DNA of 64,000 nt from an uncultured Neomegalonema sp. (GCA_938008165.1 CALLLP010000011.1:57044-121043), one strand, 5' to 3'; numbered from the stretch's first letter, positions 8,049 to 19,491 are shown. A program made the numbers and translations. Notes: generated from the sequence alone by a model not told the origin.

Positions 8049-9704
8049 TCACATATTCGGGTAGTTTGGCCCCTCGCCCCCTTGAGGCGTGCTCCAGACG
8101 ATGTTCTGCGACGGATCCTTGATGTCGCAGGTCTTGCAGTGGACGCAGTTCTGATAATTGATCTGAAACTTGTCGTTGCCAGCATCGTCCTTCACGAATT
8201 CATACACTCCGGCCGGGCAGTAGCGCGCCGAAGGCCCGCCATAGACCGGCAGATTCACGTCAACCGGCACGCTGGGGTCTTTCAGCAGTAGGTGCGGGCG
8301 CTGGCCTTCCTGATGGTTTGTGAAGCTATAGGCGACATTTGTGAGCCGGTCGAAGCTGAGCTTTCCGTCGGGTTTGGGATAATCGATGGGGTCGAAATCC
8401 TTGGCCTTTCCGGTGCTTTCGGAATCGGATTTGCCATGGTTGAACGTGCCCATCAGGCTGATGCCCAAGCGGTTCTGCAATTGCATGTCGAGACCGCCGA
8501 GGCCGAGGCTCGTCAGCATGCCATAGCGTGACCACATCGGCTTGACGTTGCGCACGGGGTAGAGGTCGCGCTTGATATCGCTGTTCTGGATGGTGTGTTC
8601 GAATTCGACGAGATCGTCATGGGAGCGGCCTGAGGCCAGCGCCTCCGCGATCTGTTCGGCGGCCAGCTTGCCAGAGATCATCGCATTGTGGTTGCCCTTG
8701 ATGCGGGGCACGTTGACCAGACCCGCCGAGCACCCGACGATCAGACCCCCCGGAAAGCTCATCTTGGGCCGTGATTGCCAGCCCCCCTCGACGATGGCCC
8801 GTGCGCCATAGGCGACGCGCTTGCCGCCCTCCAGCAGATCCGCGATCATCGGATGGTGCTTGAAGCGCTGGAATTCCATGTAGGGGAATACATGGGGGTT
8901 TTCGTAGTTCAGGTGGACGACGAAGCCGACATAAACTTGATTGTTCTCAAGATGATAGACAAAGCTGCCTCCGCCTGCATTCTTGCCCAGAGGCCAGCCC
9001 ATCGTGTGCAGGACCGAGCCTTGTTTATGCTTTTCGGGCTTGACTTCCCACAGCTCTTTCATGCCGAGGCCGTACTTTTGCGGCTCGGCATTTTTGTCCA
9101 GTTCGTGCCGGGCGATGATCTGCTTGGCGAGCGATCCGCGCACGCCTTCGGCGATCACGACATATTTGCCCAGCAGTTCCATGCCAGGCTCATAATCAGG
9201 CCCCGGCTCACCCTGGGCATCGAGGCCAAATTCGCCCGCAACGACGCCCTTGATAACGCCATCATCGCCCATGACCAGTTGCGAAGCCGCGAAACCGGGG
9301 AAGATTTCGACGTCCAAAGCCTCCGCCTGTTCGGCCATCCAGCGGCAGACATTGCCCATCGAGACGATGTAGTTGCCGTGATTGTTCATCAGCGGCGGCA
9401 TCATCATATTCGGCAGGCGCATCGATCCATCCGGCCCAAGCACCACGAATTTATCGTCGGTGACGGGGGTATGAAGCGGCGCGCCCTTTTCCTTCCAGTC
9501 GGGGATCAGCGCATCCAGACCCGCCGGGTCGAGCACGGCACCGGATAGGATATGGGCCCCGACCTCGGATCCTTTTTCGAGGACGACCACGGAGAGGTCG
9601 GGGTTGACCTGTTTCAGCCGGATGGCGGTGGAAAGACCCGCTGGGCCTGCCCCGACGATGACAACGTCGTATTCCATCGATTCCCGTTCGATTGCCTCGG
9701 CCAT
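8049..9704 (-). CDS. Electron transfer flavoprotein-ubiquinone oxidoreductase
   Basis: 551 aa, the standard size for ETF-QO (ETFDH). It passes electrons from reduced ETF, from acyl-CoA and amine dehydrogenases, to ubiquinone at the inner membrane. Seen: the N-terminal FAD dinucleotide fold YDVVIVGAGPAGLSTAIRL, a second FAD segment around GGLIVGCSAGLVNVPRIKG, and the C-terminal 4Fe-4S cluster ligands spread over CPAGVYEF and NCVHCKTCDIKDPSQNIVW. All four cysteines are present. Convergent with dapF, 58 bp apart. No ETF subunit genes are in the window. Confidence 0.95.
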   Translation of the reverse strand: MAEAIERESMEYDVVIVGAGPAGLSTAIRLKQVNPDLSVVVLEKGSEVGAHILSGAVLDPAGLDALIPDWKEKGAPLHTPVTDDKFVVLGPDGSMRLPNMMMPPLMNNHGNYIVSMGNVCRWMAEQAEALDVEIFPGFAASQLVMGDDGVIKGVVAGEFGLDAQGEPGPDYEPGMELLGKYVVIAEGVRGSLAKQIIARHELDKNAEPQKYGLGMKELWEVKPEKHKQGSVLHTMGWPLGKNAGGGSFVYHLENNQVYVGFVVHLNYENPHVFPYMEFQRFKHHPMIADLLEGGKRVAYGARAIVEGGWQSRPKMSFPGGLIVGCSAGLVNVPRIKGNHNAMISGKLAAEQIAEALASGRSHDDLVEFEHTIQNSDIKRDLYPVRNVKPMWSRYGMLTSLGLGGLDMQLQNRLGISLMGTFNHGKSDSESTGKAKDFDPIDYPKPDGKLSFDRLTNVAYSFTNHQEGQRPHLLLKDPSVPVDVNLPVYGGPSARYCPAGVYEFVKDDAGNDKFQINYQNCVHCKTCDIKDPSQNIVWSTPQGGEGPNYPNM

Positions 9705-9809
9705 CCGTTCCGTCCTTTGCCTAGGAGAGTGCTGATTTGCTGAGGTTATGCAGGAGACAGGGCCGGGGGGTCAATCGGGACGTAGGGGCAGGATCGTCGC
9801 GCCGCTACG

Positions 9810-10052
9810 CTACTTCTTCGGGGCCGTCGCCGTCGGTTTGGCCGGGGTTGCGGGCGGTGCGGTGCCGAATAGACGATCGAAGAACGATCCCGAATTCGAA
9901 TGCGCGCCTTTTTGCTTGCGCGATTTTTCCAACTCGGCGGCGAGGGCGGCCTGTCGTTCCTGAAGATCCGGCCCCCCCTTTGCATTGGCGGGCGGCGAGG
10001 AGATCAAGACGGCGGACAGGGTGAACGCGGTGATTAGGGTTCTAACGATCAT
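9810..10052 (-). CDS. Small exported protein, unknown function
   Basis: 80 aa from ATG 10052. A signal peptide (MIVRTLITAFTLSAVLISS, cleavage near ANA-KG) precedes a short charged helical stretch (LQERQAALAAELEKSRKQKG) and a Pro/Ala/Thr-rich tail ending in Lys. The track start adds seven residues. No family recognised; probably a small periplasmic protein. It follows the ETF-QO promoter region on the same strand and is divergent from the zinc-ribbon gene. Confidence 0.6.
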   Translation of the reverse strand: MIVRTLITAFTLSAVLISSPPANAKGGPDLQERQAALAAELEKSRKQKGAHSNSGSFFDRLFGTAPPATPAKPTATAPKK

Positions 10053-10222
10053 CGTTTCCTCCATTTTTGACATAAAGGTAATCTGGGGCCGCGCTTGGGG
10101 GATGTCGCATCACGGAGATGCACGCTTTCGCCATTGTGGCGCGAGCGAAGCGCCGCGAGATCGCCCCGCTTTTACCGGGCGTTCAATCGCCGTTGCTAGA
10201 ATGGTGGGGGAAGGGGTGCCCC

Positions 10223-10597
10223 ATGAACTGCGAATATTGTGGGAATGCGTTTGGCGCGCGGGCCATGGCCTGTGCCGGGTGCGGATCGCCGCGCACGGTC
10301 GCGCTCGCCGAACCGGCGGGCACAGCGGCGATGATCTATGAACAGATTGGTCGCGCGGTCGTGGATCGGCAGCCGAACGATGCCTTAGACCGGCTCGTCA
10401 GTATCGGCGAGCGCAAGAACGCCTCAACCCGCGAGCAGAAAATCGCGCGATGGGCAAAAGTTGCCTGTTGTCTGGCGCTGGTCTGGCAATTCCCCATGAT
10501 TCTGGCGGCCATCTTCCCGCTTGGGATGATGTTTTTCCTATGGATATACCTGCCATATCGGGGGCTGAAGTCTTTTTGGGGCTGGCTGTCCTCATAA
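10223..10597 (+). CDS. Small zinc-ribbon membrane protein, unknown function
   Basis: 124 aa from ATG 10223 (AAGGGGTG upstream); the track start 35 codons earlier has no family-like sequence. The N-terminus is a zinc ribbon of two CxxC knuckles, MNCEYCGNAFGARAMACAGC, followed by a polar linker and one or two C-terminal hydrophobic segments (ACCLALVWQFPMILAAIF, GMMFFLWIYLPY). Such proteins are common and uncharacterised. A symmetrical hairpin terminator follows at 10634. Confidence 0.65.
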   Translation: MNCEYCGNAFGARAMACAGCGSPRTVALAEPAGTAAMIYEQIGRAVVDRQPNDALDRLVSIGERKNASTREQKIARWAKVACCLALVWQFPMILAAIFPLGMMFFLWIYLPYRGLKSFWGWLSS

Positions 10598-10633
10598 GGA
10601 TCACGCCTCGATTCAGGGCGCTGTGCCATGTGA

Positions 10634-10660
10634 CAAGGCCCCAGAGAAACTGGGGCCTTG
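10634..10660. terminator. Bidirectional hairpin between convergent genes
   Basis: Perfect 11-bp inverted repeat CAAGGCCCCAG / CTGGGGCCTTG with a 5-nt loop, lying between the convergent zinc-ribbon gene and rpoD. There is no strong U tract on either side, but the position and stem strength fit a shared terminator. Confidence 0.7.
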
Positions 10661-10677
10661 CAAGCTTTTGGGTCACG

Positions 10678-12723
<2,046 letters not shown>

Positions 12724-12725
12724 TG

Positions 12726-14705
12726 TCACTCTCTCGTCATCTCGCCAGCGTCCCTTTCGGGGCGCGTTCCGCCAAGGGGGCGGTTCGTCTTTTTCGTCGG
12801 CTTTTTCCACCCTTCGCGGTCGATAAAGCCCTGTACGCTTGCAGTCTCAGCCTCGGTAAGAGCGGGCATCACGGTCTCCAGCGCTGCACGATGAGCGGCC
12901 CGTGCCGCGACCATGCGCTGAAAGGCCCGCTCGTCACCTTCTTCCAAGAAACTGTTCTCCGCATCCCGTCTCTCCACTTCACGGGCACAGATCGCAGTGT
13001 AGCGATCCAATGCTGACGTTAAATGGTCACTGTCCGATGAATCCTCCGTAAAGGCGGACAGCCGCTCAAAAAGAGCGGTGCAGTCGGGTCTCACTCTACG
13101 CCGGGTCTCCGCTTGGAGCTGTGAGACGGTCAAGCCTGTCTCGGAATCGGCGAGGTCGAAGTAGGCAGATATGAGGGCAGATCGAATCATGTCAAGGTTC
13201 TGATTCGCAAATTCCGCCTCCGCGAGCGACTCGTCGCAGGCGGCGATTCCCTTGGGACAGGCAAAGGCGAGGCGCAGAATTTCGTGTTCGAGTGCCTGTT
13301 TCAGGTCGGGTGCGCCCCCTGTCACGAGGGCTGAATACCGCGTTTCGGTGCGTGCCGGAGCCGGTGGCGCAACACGTCCCCACGCCTGACGGGGATTTGA
13401 AGATATTGGTTTTGTTGAGCTTTTAGTTGCCGCAAAGAGATCGCGGCGCCATTCCTTGAACAGGGCCTCGTAATGATGCCGGACCCCCTGATCGGCGATT
13501 CCGCCCAGCATGGTCCGCACCCTTGAATCGAAGGCTGCACGTCGCTCTGGAGTATCGAGACTTTGTTTCTCGATTTCTTGCCGCCAAAGGAATCGTGAAA
13601 GCGGTTCGGCGCTTTCGATCACCGAATCGATGCCTGCGCGCCCCTTGTCGCGAATCAGGTCGTCGGGATCCTGCCCCTCGGGCAGCAGGGCAAAGAGCAG
13701 CGTTTTTCCCGGTTGCAGCAAAGGCAGGGCCAGTTCTGCCGTTCGTGCCGCCGCGCGCAGGCCCGCGACATCCCCGTCGAGCGCCACCACCGGCTCATCC
13801 ACCGCGCGCCACAGCAGGGCGAGTTGATCGGCGGTCAGGGCGGTGCCCAGCGGAGCAACCGCCGCCTCCAACCCCGCGCGGTGCAGGGCGATGACATCCA
13901 TATAGCCTTCGGCAACGATCATCCGCTGGCCCTTGCCCGCCGCCGCCCGTGCCGGGCCGAAATTGTAGAGGGTGCTGCGCTTTGAAAAGAGTGGCGTTTC
14001 GGGGGAGTTGAGATATTTCGCCTTGGCATCCTCGCGCATCGCCCGACCGCCAAAGGCAATGACGCCGCCGCGCTGATCGCGAATCGGAAAGAGGATGCGC
14101 TCACGGAAAACATCGTAGGTCGAGCCGCTGTCATTGGTGCCCACCAATCCGGCCTCGGCGATTATCTTTGGCTCGAATCCCTGACCGCGAAGGGTCTCGC
14201 CCAGTTTGTTGCCGCCGGGGGCATAGCCGATGCCAAAACCCTCGATCGCGCGCTCGTCCAGACCGCGCCGGGCCAGATATGCCCGCGCCTCCCGCGCCGC
14301 CGCGCCGCCCAGTTGCGCGCGATAGAAGCGCTGGGCGGTTTCCATGGCGTCGGATAATCCTTTGCGCTTTTCCTGTTTTTCGCGGGCGCGGGCATCCCGG
14401 ACGGGTGGCTGCATCCCGGCCTCGCGGGCGAGCAGGTCGACGGCCTCGTCAAAGCGCAGGTTGTCGTTTTTCATCACGAAGCCGATCACATCGCCTTTTT
14501 CGTGACAGCCGAAGCAATAGAAAAAGCCCTTGCGGTCCTCGACATGGAAACTGGGGGTTTTCTCGCCGTGAAACGGGCAGCAGGCCCAATAATCCCCGCG
14601 CGCCGGGTTGGATTTTCGCAAATCCCAGTCCAGCCGCTTGCCCAGCACCTCGGCAATCGAGACCCGTGCGCGTAACTGATCAAGGTATCCGGGTTCGATG
14701 GCCAT
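12726..14705 (-). CDS. dnaG: DNA primase
   Basis: 659 aa. Makes RNA primers at the replication fork. Seen: N-terminal zinc-binding domain [14 protein letters not shown]...YCFGC, the primase core ([19 protein letters not shown]), the TOPRIM motif [17 protein letters not shown] with downstream VALDGDVAG, and a C-terminal helicase-interaction region. I chose ATG 14705 ([12 protein letters not shown]), which aligns with family N-termini; the track uses GTG 14723, six codons earlier, and the ribosome site does not decide between them. First gene of the dnaG-rpoD unit. Confidence 0.95.
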   Translation of the reverse strand: MAIEPGYLDQLRARVSIAEVLGKRLDWDLRKSNPARGDYWACCPFHGEKTPSFHVEDRKGFFYCFGCHEKGDVIGFVMKNDNLRFDEAVDLLAREAGMQPPVRDARAREKQEKRKGLSDAMETAQRFYRAQLGGAAAREARAYLARRGLDERAIEGFGIGYAPGGNKLGETLRGQGFEPKIIAEAGLVGTNDSGSTYDVFRERILFPIRDQRGGVIAFGGRAMREDAKAKYLNSPETPLFSKRSTLYNFGPARAAAGKGQRMIVAEGYMDVIALHRAGLEAAVAPLGTALTADQLALLWRAVDEPVVALDGDVAGLRAAARTAELALPLLQPGKTLLFALLPEGQDPDDLIRDKGRAGIDSVIESAEPLSRFLWRQEIEKQSLDTPERRAAFDSRVRTMLGGIADQGVRHHYEALFKEWRRDLFAATKSSTKPISSNPRQAWGRVAPPAPARTETRYSALVTGGAPDLKQALEHEILRLAFACPKGIAACDESLAEAEFANQNLDMIRSALISAYFDLADSETGLTVSQLQAETRRRVRPDCTALFERLSAFTEDSSDSDHLTSALDRYTAICAREVERRDAENSFLEEGDERAFQRMVAARAAHRAALETVMPALTEAETASVQGFIDREGWKKPTKKTNRPLGGTRPERDAGEMTRE

Positions 14706-14816
14706 CCTAGACAGATGTGTCACATGGCGATGATTCGCAAGCGTTCAGGCGACATTCGGAACAGGGCGAGGGAGAGCGGGGAAGGGCGACGAGACTGCGC
14801 CCATCCCGATGGTGTG

Positions 14817-14844
14817 TAACGCCATCCGATCGCTGGATGCGTTA
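14817..14844 (-). terminator. Possible hairpin at the 3' end of the HAD gene
   Basis: TAACGCCATCC and GGATGCGTTA form a stem with one bulge, overlapping the stop codon of the HAD gene. No U tract follows, so termination is uncertain. Confidence 0.3.
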
Positions 14845-15495
14845 GGGTCCGAGAAGGGTCGCCTCGACAATTTTTTGCAGTTCTGTCCAGTTTTCCGCGC
14901 GATACTGGGCCTCGTCAAGATCGGCGAGGTATCCGCGCAAGGCATCGTCGCCAACGAAATGGATGCGCGTCACCCCCGGCGCCTCCGCCGCCGCCGAGGC
15001 AAGCTGGGCAGGCGAATCGTCGATAAAGGCCATGGGGCCTGCGCGCTCGGCCAGCCAATGCAGGGTCGGTCCCTTCGGTCCCGCATTTGCGACCAGTGGA
15101 TAGGCAATGCCATGTCCCTGTAGATTCGCGACCCGATCCGCCCGCGCATAAAAAGGAACATTCGTCACAATGACGATCTGAATCCGGTCCGACAGGGCGC
15201 GCAACGCTTCCGCCGCGCCCGGATAAGCGCGCTGGTGCCGGGTCTGGGTTTCGAAAAAGCCGCGAAAGAGGCTCTGGAATTCCTCACCGCTGGCTGCGGA
15301 TCCATCCGCCCGCCACAGCGCGCCGTTCAGTTTGTAGCTGGTCAGGCGCAGGGTAAACCCGTTCTCCTGCGCATAGTCGGTCAGGTGCCCGGCAAGACCC
15401 ACGATCACTTCATCAACATCGACCGCCAGCAATGGACGATCCTTATGCAGATCGATAACCGAAAGTTGTTCTTCGACGCCCTCGGCGAGCATCAT
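14842..15495 (-). CDS. HAD-superfamily hydrolase, substrate unknown
   Basis: 217 aa. HAD motifs are in order: I, PLLAVDVDEVIVGL (a DxDE variant of DxDxT); II, IVIVTNVP; III lysine in NAGPKGPTL; and IV, MAFIDDSPAQL. A small helical cap lies between motifs I and II. Phosphatase activity is likely but the substrate is not readable. The track start at 15561 is within the upstream gene; ATG 15495 overlaps its stop (ATGA), with ATG 15501 as an alternative. Co-transcribed with the DUF3572 gene. Confidence 0.78.
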   Translation of the reverse strand: MMLAEGVEEQLSVIDLHKDRPLLAVDVDEVIVGLAGHLTDYAQENGFTLRLTSYKLNGALWRADGSAASGEEFQSLFRGFFETQTRHQRAYPGAAEALRALSDRIQIVIVTNVPFYARADRVANLQGHGIAYPLVANAGPKGPTLHWLAERAGPMAFIDDSPAQLASAAAEAPGVTRIHFVGDDALRGYLADLDEAQYRAENWTELQKIVEATLLGP

Positions 15496-15791
15496 GTCCA
15501 TTCCGGCGTGTCCCCGCCCGGCAGGGCCGCTCGAATGCGGATGATGTCTTCCGGTGCGCATCCCGCTGATTCCGCAAAGCCGATCACCCGCGCATCCTCC
15601 TGCATCAGAAAGTCGAGAACGAAGCCGAGAAAGCCCGGATCGGTCGCCTGTGCCTTGACATCGGTTGCATTTGTCCCCGCTTGATCGAGAAACGCCCCGA
15701 AGAGGTCATCGTCGGTTGCAATGTATGATAGCGCTTGCAATCCCGTAACGGTTGCCGACTCTATGCTAAATGTCTGTTGTTTGGGTGCCAC
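15492..15791 (-). CDS. DUF3572 family protein
   Basis: 99 aa with the pattern of the small DUF3572 family found in alphaproteobacteria: AL.YIA.D..L...FL...G in the N-terminal half, then FLGFVLDFLMQEDARVIGFAESAG and a C-terminal IIRIRAALPGGD. Function unknown. It sits divergently next to divK, an arrangement I recall as conserved in Rhodobacterales. The 154-bp intergenic region serves both genes. Confidence 0.78.
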   Translation of the reverse strand: MAPKQQTFSIESATVTGLQALSYIATDDDLFGAFLDQAGTNATDVKAQATDPGFLGFVLDFLMQEDARVIGFAESAGCAPEDIIRIRAALPGGDTPEWT

Positions 15792-15945
15792 GTCTGATAC
15801 CAGTTGAACTCGATTTGTCTGGACAATGTACGTGATACCATCGAAGCCTGCGCGCGAAAGACTTAATTAACGGATCGCATTCTATCTTGTACGAACGTAA
15901 ACGCAGGCCCCATTCGGGGTGCACTGAATTTCTGGAGCGTCATGC
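15792..15945. promoter_or_regulatory. Divergent promoter region of DUF3572 and divK
   Basis: 154 bp without coding capacity between divergent genes. It contains CTTAATTAACG near 15862, a TTAA-rich element reminiscent of a CtrA half-site, but without the full spaced TTAA-N7-TTAA consensus. No clear -35/-10 pair was identified. Confidence 0.35.
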
Positions 15946-16311
15946 ATGACGAAGACGGTTCTGATTGTCGAAGACAACGAACTCAATATGAAGCTTTTTC
16001 ATGACCTGCTTGACGCGCAGGGGTATCGAACCCTGCAAACACAAAACGGCATGGAAGCCCTTGAAATTGCGCGTACTGAAAGCCCTGATCTAATCTTGAT
16101 GGATATTCAGTTGCCAGAGGTTTCAGGGCTTGAGGTCACAAAGTGGCTGAAGGAAGAAGACGATCTGCGTCATATTCCTGTCGTCGCAGTCACCGCTTTC
16201 GCCATGAAGGGCGACGAGGAGAAAATCCGGGATGGCGGTTGCGAAGATTATATTGCCAAACCCATCGCGGTGACGGAATTTCTGGCGACCGTAAAACGTT
16301 TTCTTGACTAG
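15946..16311 (+). CDS. divK: Single-domain response regulator DivK
   Basis: 121 aa, a stand-alone receiver domain. Seen: acidic pocket VEDNE, phospho-acceptor Asp53 in [13 protein letters not shown], the conserved Thr in [14 protein letters not shown], and Lys in DYIAKPI. In Caulobacter, DivK carries the phosphate signal between PleC/DivJ and DivL-CckA to control CtrA. Identity rests on receiver sequence and on the divK-pleD gene order. It precedes pleD by 53 bp on the same strand, so the two are probably co-transcribed. Confidence 0.92.
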   Translation: MTKTVLIVEDNELNMKLFHDLLDAQGYRTLQTQNGMEALEIARTESPDLILMDIQLPEVSGLEVTKWLKEEDDLRHIPVVAVTAFAMKGDEEKIRDGGCEDYIAKPIAVTEFLATVKRFLD

Positions 16312-16364
16312 TCACATTTAGCACTTGCTGCTGCAAGGTTAGATGAAGAGAGAGGCCGGAGATC

Positions 16365-17756
16365 ATGTCAGCGCGTATTCTGGTCGTCGATGATATTCTT
16401 CCGAATGTGAAGTTGCTCGAAGCAAAGCTCATGTCGGAATATTACTCGGTCCTGACAGCCTATAATGGGTTCGAAGCGATCGAAGTTGCCAAGGCCGAAC
16501 AGCCGGACATGATCCTGCTTGACGTCATGATGCCCAAGATGGACGGGTTCGAGGCATGCAGGCGCCTGAAAGCCGACCCCGCCACGGCGCATATTCCCGT
16601 CGTCATGGTCACGGCCCTTGATCAGCCCACCGACCGGGTGCGCGGTCTCGATGTCGGGGCGGATGACTTTTTGACCAAGCCCGCGAATGATCTGGCGCTG
16701 TTTGCCCGCGTTCGGTCGCTCGTGCGGGTCAAGATGATGATCGACGAGTTGCGCCTGCGCGATGAAACATGCCGCGAGCTGGGCTTCGAATCGGGCTATT
16801 CGGATATTTCGGACGATATGCTGACGGGTCATGTCCTGATCGTGGATGACCGCGCGAGCGCCGCGCAGAACCTGTCGAACACCATTTCCGCCAATCTCAA
16901 CGTCAAATGCAATGTGGTCGATAACCGCGATGACGCCATTGCCTGGATGCGGCGCGAGCCAAGCGAGATCGTCCTGATCAATTCCAGCCTCGAAAGCTAT
17001 GACGGCCTGCGCTTGTGTTCGGAAATCCGATCGCATCCGAATGCGCGCCATTCTGCGATCGTGCTGATGGTGGATCACAACGATTTCAAGACGATTTCCG
17101 CCAGTCTCGATCTCGGTGCGAATGATTATGTGATGCGCCCGGTCGATGATAACGAACTGATTGCGCGGCTGCGGTCTCAGCTGCGGCGTCTGTGCTATGC
17201 GGATCGCCTGCGGGACAATGTGCATAACAGCCTCAAGCTGGCGGTCACGGATTCCCTGACGGGTCTTTATAATCGCCGTTATGCGATGCCGCATTTGAAT
17301 GCGCTGATCGACCGGGCAACGATCGATGACAGCGCCTTGGCCGTCGCGTTGCTCGATATCGATTCCTTCAAGGCGGTGAACGACACCTATGGCCATGCGG
17401 TCGGTGATGAGGTGCTGAAAGAATTTGCGGAGCGCGTTCGTATGAACCTGCGCGGCATGGATATGACGGCTCGAATCGGGGGCGAGGAATTTCTGGGCAT
17501 CATGCCGGAAACCGATCTGGCCGGGGCGGGGATCGTCGCCGAACGTCTGCGCGCCACGATTGCGGGCAAGCCCTTCAAGATCACGCATCCGGAGCGCGAA
17601 ACGCTGGATATCACCGTCAGTATCGGTGTCGCCGTGATGTCGCCGCAGCATATGACGCCCGAGGCCATGCTTCAGGCGGCGGATGAGGCGCTCTACCGCT
17701 CGAAGCGCGAGGGCCGCAACCGGGTCACGCTGGCGACCACCTCTGTCGCCGCCTGA
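16365..17756 (+). CDS. pleD: Diguanylate cyclase response regulator PleD
   Basis: 463 aa with REC-REC-GGDEF architecture. The first receiver has Asp53 (ILLDVMMPKMDGFEA) as phosphate acceptor. The second, around residues 150-270, has Asn where the acceptor belongs (VLINSSLESYDG) and is likely an adaptor or dimerisation domain, as in known PleD. The cyclase signature is GGEEF in ARIGGEEFLG. The inhibitory I-site RGMD lies five residues upstream, so feedback inhibition by cyclic di-GMP is expected. Makes c-di-GMP from GTP during the motile-to-sessile transition in Caulobacter. Confidence 0.94.
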   Translation: MSARILVVDDILPNVKLLEAKLMSEYYSVLTAYNGFEAIEVAKAEQPDMILLDVMMPKMDGFEACRRLKADPATAHIPVVMVTALDQPTDRVRGLDVGADDFLTKPANDLALFARVRSLVRVKMMIDELRLRDETCRELGFESGYSDISDDMLTGHVLIVDDRASAAQNLSNTISANLNVKCNVVDNRDDAIAWMRREPSEIVLINSSLESYDGLRLCSEIRSHPNARHSAIVLMVDHNDFKTISASLDLGANDYVMRPVDDNELIARLRSQLRRLCYADRLRDNVHNSLKLAVTDSLTGLYNRRYAMPHLNALIDRATIDDSALAVALLDIDSFKAVNDTYGHAVGDEVLKEFAERVRMNLRGMDMTARIGGEEFLGIMPETDLAGAGIVAERLRATIAGKPFKITHPERETLDITVSIGVAVMSPQHMTPEAMLQAADEALYRSKREGRNRVTLATTSVAA

Positions 17757-17782
17757 GCCGCCTGAGATACGACACTGAAAAC

Positions 17783-17812
17783 AACGCTCCGGAGATCATC
17801 CGGGGCGTTTTT
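17783..17812 (+). terminator. Rho-independent terminator after pleD
   Basis: AACGCTCCGG / CCGGGGCGTT form a 10-bp stem with one G-T pair and a 7-nt loop, followed by TTTTTC. It lies 27 bp past the pleD stop. Confidence 0.8.
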
Positions 17813-17840
17813 CGCTTCTCGCGCGTCTCCCGCGCCCCGA

Positions 17841-18377
17841 TCACTCGCCGGAGCGTTTTTTCTCCGCCTCGCGCTTGCGGCGGCGTTCGCGCCAATAGGC
17901 GGTTTGCTCATCCAGCCGTGCGAGCGCGAAATCGGCGATTATCTTGCGTTCTTCCTCCGTCAAGGTGGCGAGGAACGCGGCGACATTCTCGTTTTGCTTG
18001 ATGCGCAGTGCGGCGCGGGCCTCGACCTCGCGGCGCTGGGCCGAGCGCAGGGCCTCCATATCGAAAGGGTCGGCCCTCAGGGCCGCGTCGATCTCGCGCC
18101 GGATCGTGTTGATTTCGCGCCATTCGGCCCCCCTGCCTTTTCGCGCTTCGGCATAGAAGGCGCGGATATGATCATGTCGGTCTTCGGGCAGGGCTTCCAT
18201 CATGACGCGCGGATGCAGCGAATATCCGCGCGTGACCTTTGCCCTTTTCACGGCCTCGTCGGGTTCGGAAAAGACCTTGCCGCCGATCAGCCCGATAAAA
18301 AACAGATTCACGGCCAGCGATGCCAGCAGGGCGAGGGGGAGCCATGTACGGCGCTGTGTGGGCGACGTGTCTGTCAT
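17841..18377 (-). CDS. Periplasmic sensor of Spy/CpxP-like type (heavy-metal sensor family)
   Basis: 178 aa. One N-terminal membrane helix (WLPLALLASLAVNLFFIGLI) anchors an otherwise periplasmic, charged, all-helical domain with the spacing of Spy/CpxP/CnrX-type sensors, including LTEEERKIIADFALARL, similar to the LTxxQ motif. The C-terminus is Arg/Lys-rich. Its ATG overlaps the stop of the upstream gene (ATGA). As last gene of the EF-hand/sigma/anti-sigma cluster it may modulate release of the sigma factor in response to envelope or metal stress; this is inference from CnrX-like systems. Confidence 0.72.
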   Translation of the reverse strand: MTDTSPTQRRTWLPLALLASLAVNLFFIGLIGGKVFSEPDEAVKRAKVTRGYSLHPRVMMEALPEDRHDHIRAFYAEARKGRGAEWREINTIRREIDAALRADPFDMEALRSAQRREVEARAALRIKQNENVAAFLATLTEEERKIIADFALARLDEQTAYWRERRRKREAEKKRSGE

Positions 18378-18898
18378 AGAAGGGCCTCTGAACCGAGCAA
18401 CAGATCGGCATCATCTTCCATCGCGAAGGCAAAGTCGATCACGCCGCCTTGCTCTGACATGACGGTAGGGATGGGGCCGATAAGAACATCCTGCTCGATG
18501 GTATTGCCCATCACAAAGCCAAGCGCGAGACAGGCGGCGAGGGCCAGTCCGGGGCGCAGGAGGGCGGCGTTTCCGAACAGGCGGCCCAGTAATCCGGGAC
18601 GCTCAGGCTCTGCGCGAGGGGCCTCGCGCCGCATTGCCTGCGCCTCGGCGCTGACGGTCGCGGCATCGGCGAGGACGCGGCTGAGCAAATCGGTAGAGGG
18701 TTGCGGGCCTTCCCACAGGTTCAGCATTGCATCGAGGGACCGCGCGTCCTCCAAGGCGGTGCGGGCCGCTGCGGATTCGAGCAACAGGGCGCGGGCGGGT
18801 GCCCGGTCTTCTGCGGGCCAGCTGTCAATATCCGCACCATAGGCCATGGCGCGCTCTTCAAAATCGTCGATCGTCATGGTGGTCATCATATCACTCAC
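18374..18898 (-). CDS. Probable membrane anti-sigma factor
   Basis: 174 aa. An N-terminal cytoplasmic region of about 112 residues (DDFEERAMAYGADIDSWP and further helices) is followed by a single membrane segment (LLRPGLALAACLALGFVMG) and a short acidic periplasmic tail. The gene starts 2 nt after the sigma factor stop, as for anti-sigma/ECF pairs. No ZAS zinc motif (HxxxCxxC) is present, so assignment is from topology and context. The track start is a GTG; ATG codons at 18889 and 18886, close behind a GGTGAG site, are equally plausible. Confidence 0.6.
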   Translation of the reverse strand: MSDMMTTMTIDDFEERAMAYGADIDSWPAEDRAPARALLLESAAARTALEDARSLDAMLNLWEGPQPSTDLLSRVLADAATVSAEAQAMRREAPRAEPERPGLLGRLFGNAALLRPGLALAACLALGFVMGNTIEQDVLIGPIPTVMSEQGGVIDFAFAMEDDADLLLGSEALL

Positions 18899-18900
18899 CG

Positions 18901-19491
18901 TTATTCTTCCAATAAGAGTGCCCGCTGCCCTGCGAGCCTGTCACGTAAAGCCCGCCGTCCACGGGAAAGCAGGGATTCAACTGCCTCGATGCTGACCCCA
19001 AGGATTTCGGCGGTTTCATCATTGCCGCGTTCCTCGAAATGGCGCAGCTGGATCGCGGCGCGCTGGCGCTCGGGCAGGGATTGGATGGCGTCTTTCAGCA
19101 CCGACAGGCGCTCCTCGGACTCCATCCCGTCCTGAGCCGAAGCGCGATCATCGACCGGCTCGGCCACCTCGTCCAGCGATGCCGATTTGCGCTTTCGCAG
19201 GCGGTCGTAGCAAAGGTTGAGCGCGACCTTGTGCAGCCATGTCGAGAATTTCGCCCGGCCCGGCTCCCATTTGGGAGCGTTGCGCCAGGCGCGCATCATG
19301 GCTTCCTGTGCCACGTCTTCGGCTTCGGCGGTATCGCGCAGCATGCGCGTGGCGAGGGCGAGGACGCGGCCCAGATGCCGCTCGGTCAGAAGGCGCGCGG
19401 CGGATTGGTCGCCCGCAGCAAAGCGGGCGATCAGGGCGTCGTCGTCATCCGACTCGGTCCCCGCGGTGGCGGGGCGCGCCGTCTCGATCAT
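18901..19491 (-). CDS. ECF-type sigma-70 family RNA polymerase sigma factor
   Basis: 196 aa from ATG 19491, preceded by AAGGGGGCG; the track start is 25 codons earlier and lacks support. Region 2 is clear (DTAEAEDVAQEAMMRAWRN, then FSTWLHKVALNLCYDRLRKR), followed by a short linker and region 4 (SLPERQRAAIQLRHFEERGN, EILGVSIEAVESLLSRGRRAL). Lacking regions 1 and 3, it is an extracytoplasmic function sigma factor. It is probably held inactive by the membrane protein encoded directly downstream. Which promoters it recognises cannot be seen. Confidence 0.9.
   Translation of the reverse strand: MIETARPATAGTESDDDDALIARFAAGDQSAARLLTERHLGRVLALATRMLRDTAEAEDVAQEAMMRAWRNAPKWEPGRAKFSTWLHKVALNLCYDRLRKRKSASLDEVAEPVDDRASAQDGMESEERLSVLKDAIQSLPERQRAAIQLRHFEERGNDETAEILGVSIEAVESLLSRGRRALRDRLAGQRALLLEE

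Noticed and set aside
7988-8065. Short ORF starting GTGAGCGGCGAGG after dapF
   Set aside because: Only 25 codons, ends inside the opposite ETF-QO gene and lacks features; treated as intergenic.
16368-17651. 427-aa minus-strand ORF
   Set aside because: Antisense of pleD; His/Arg/Asp-rich translation with no recognisable motif.
18374-18898. ZAS-type zinc anti-sigma domain
   Set aside because: The HxxxCxxC motif is absent from the translation, so the anti-sigma call rests only on topology and gene order.
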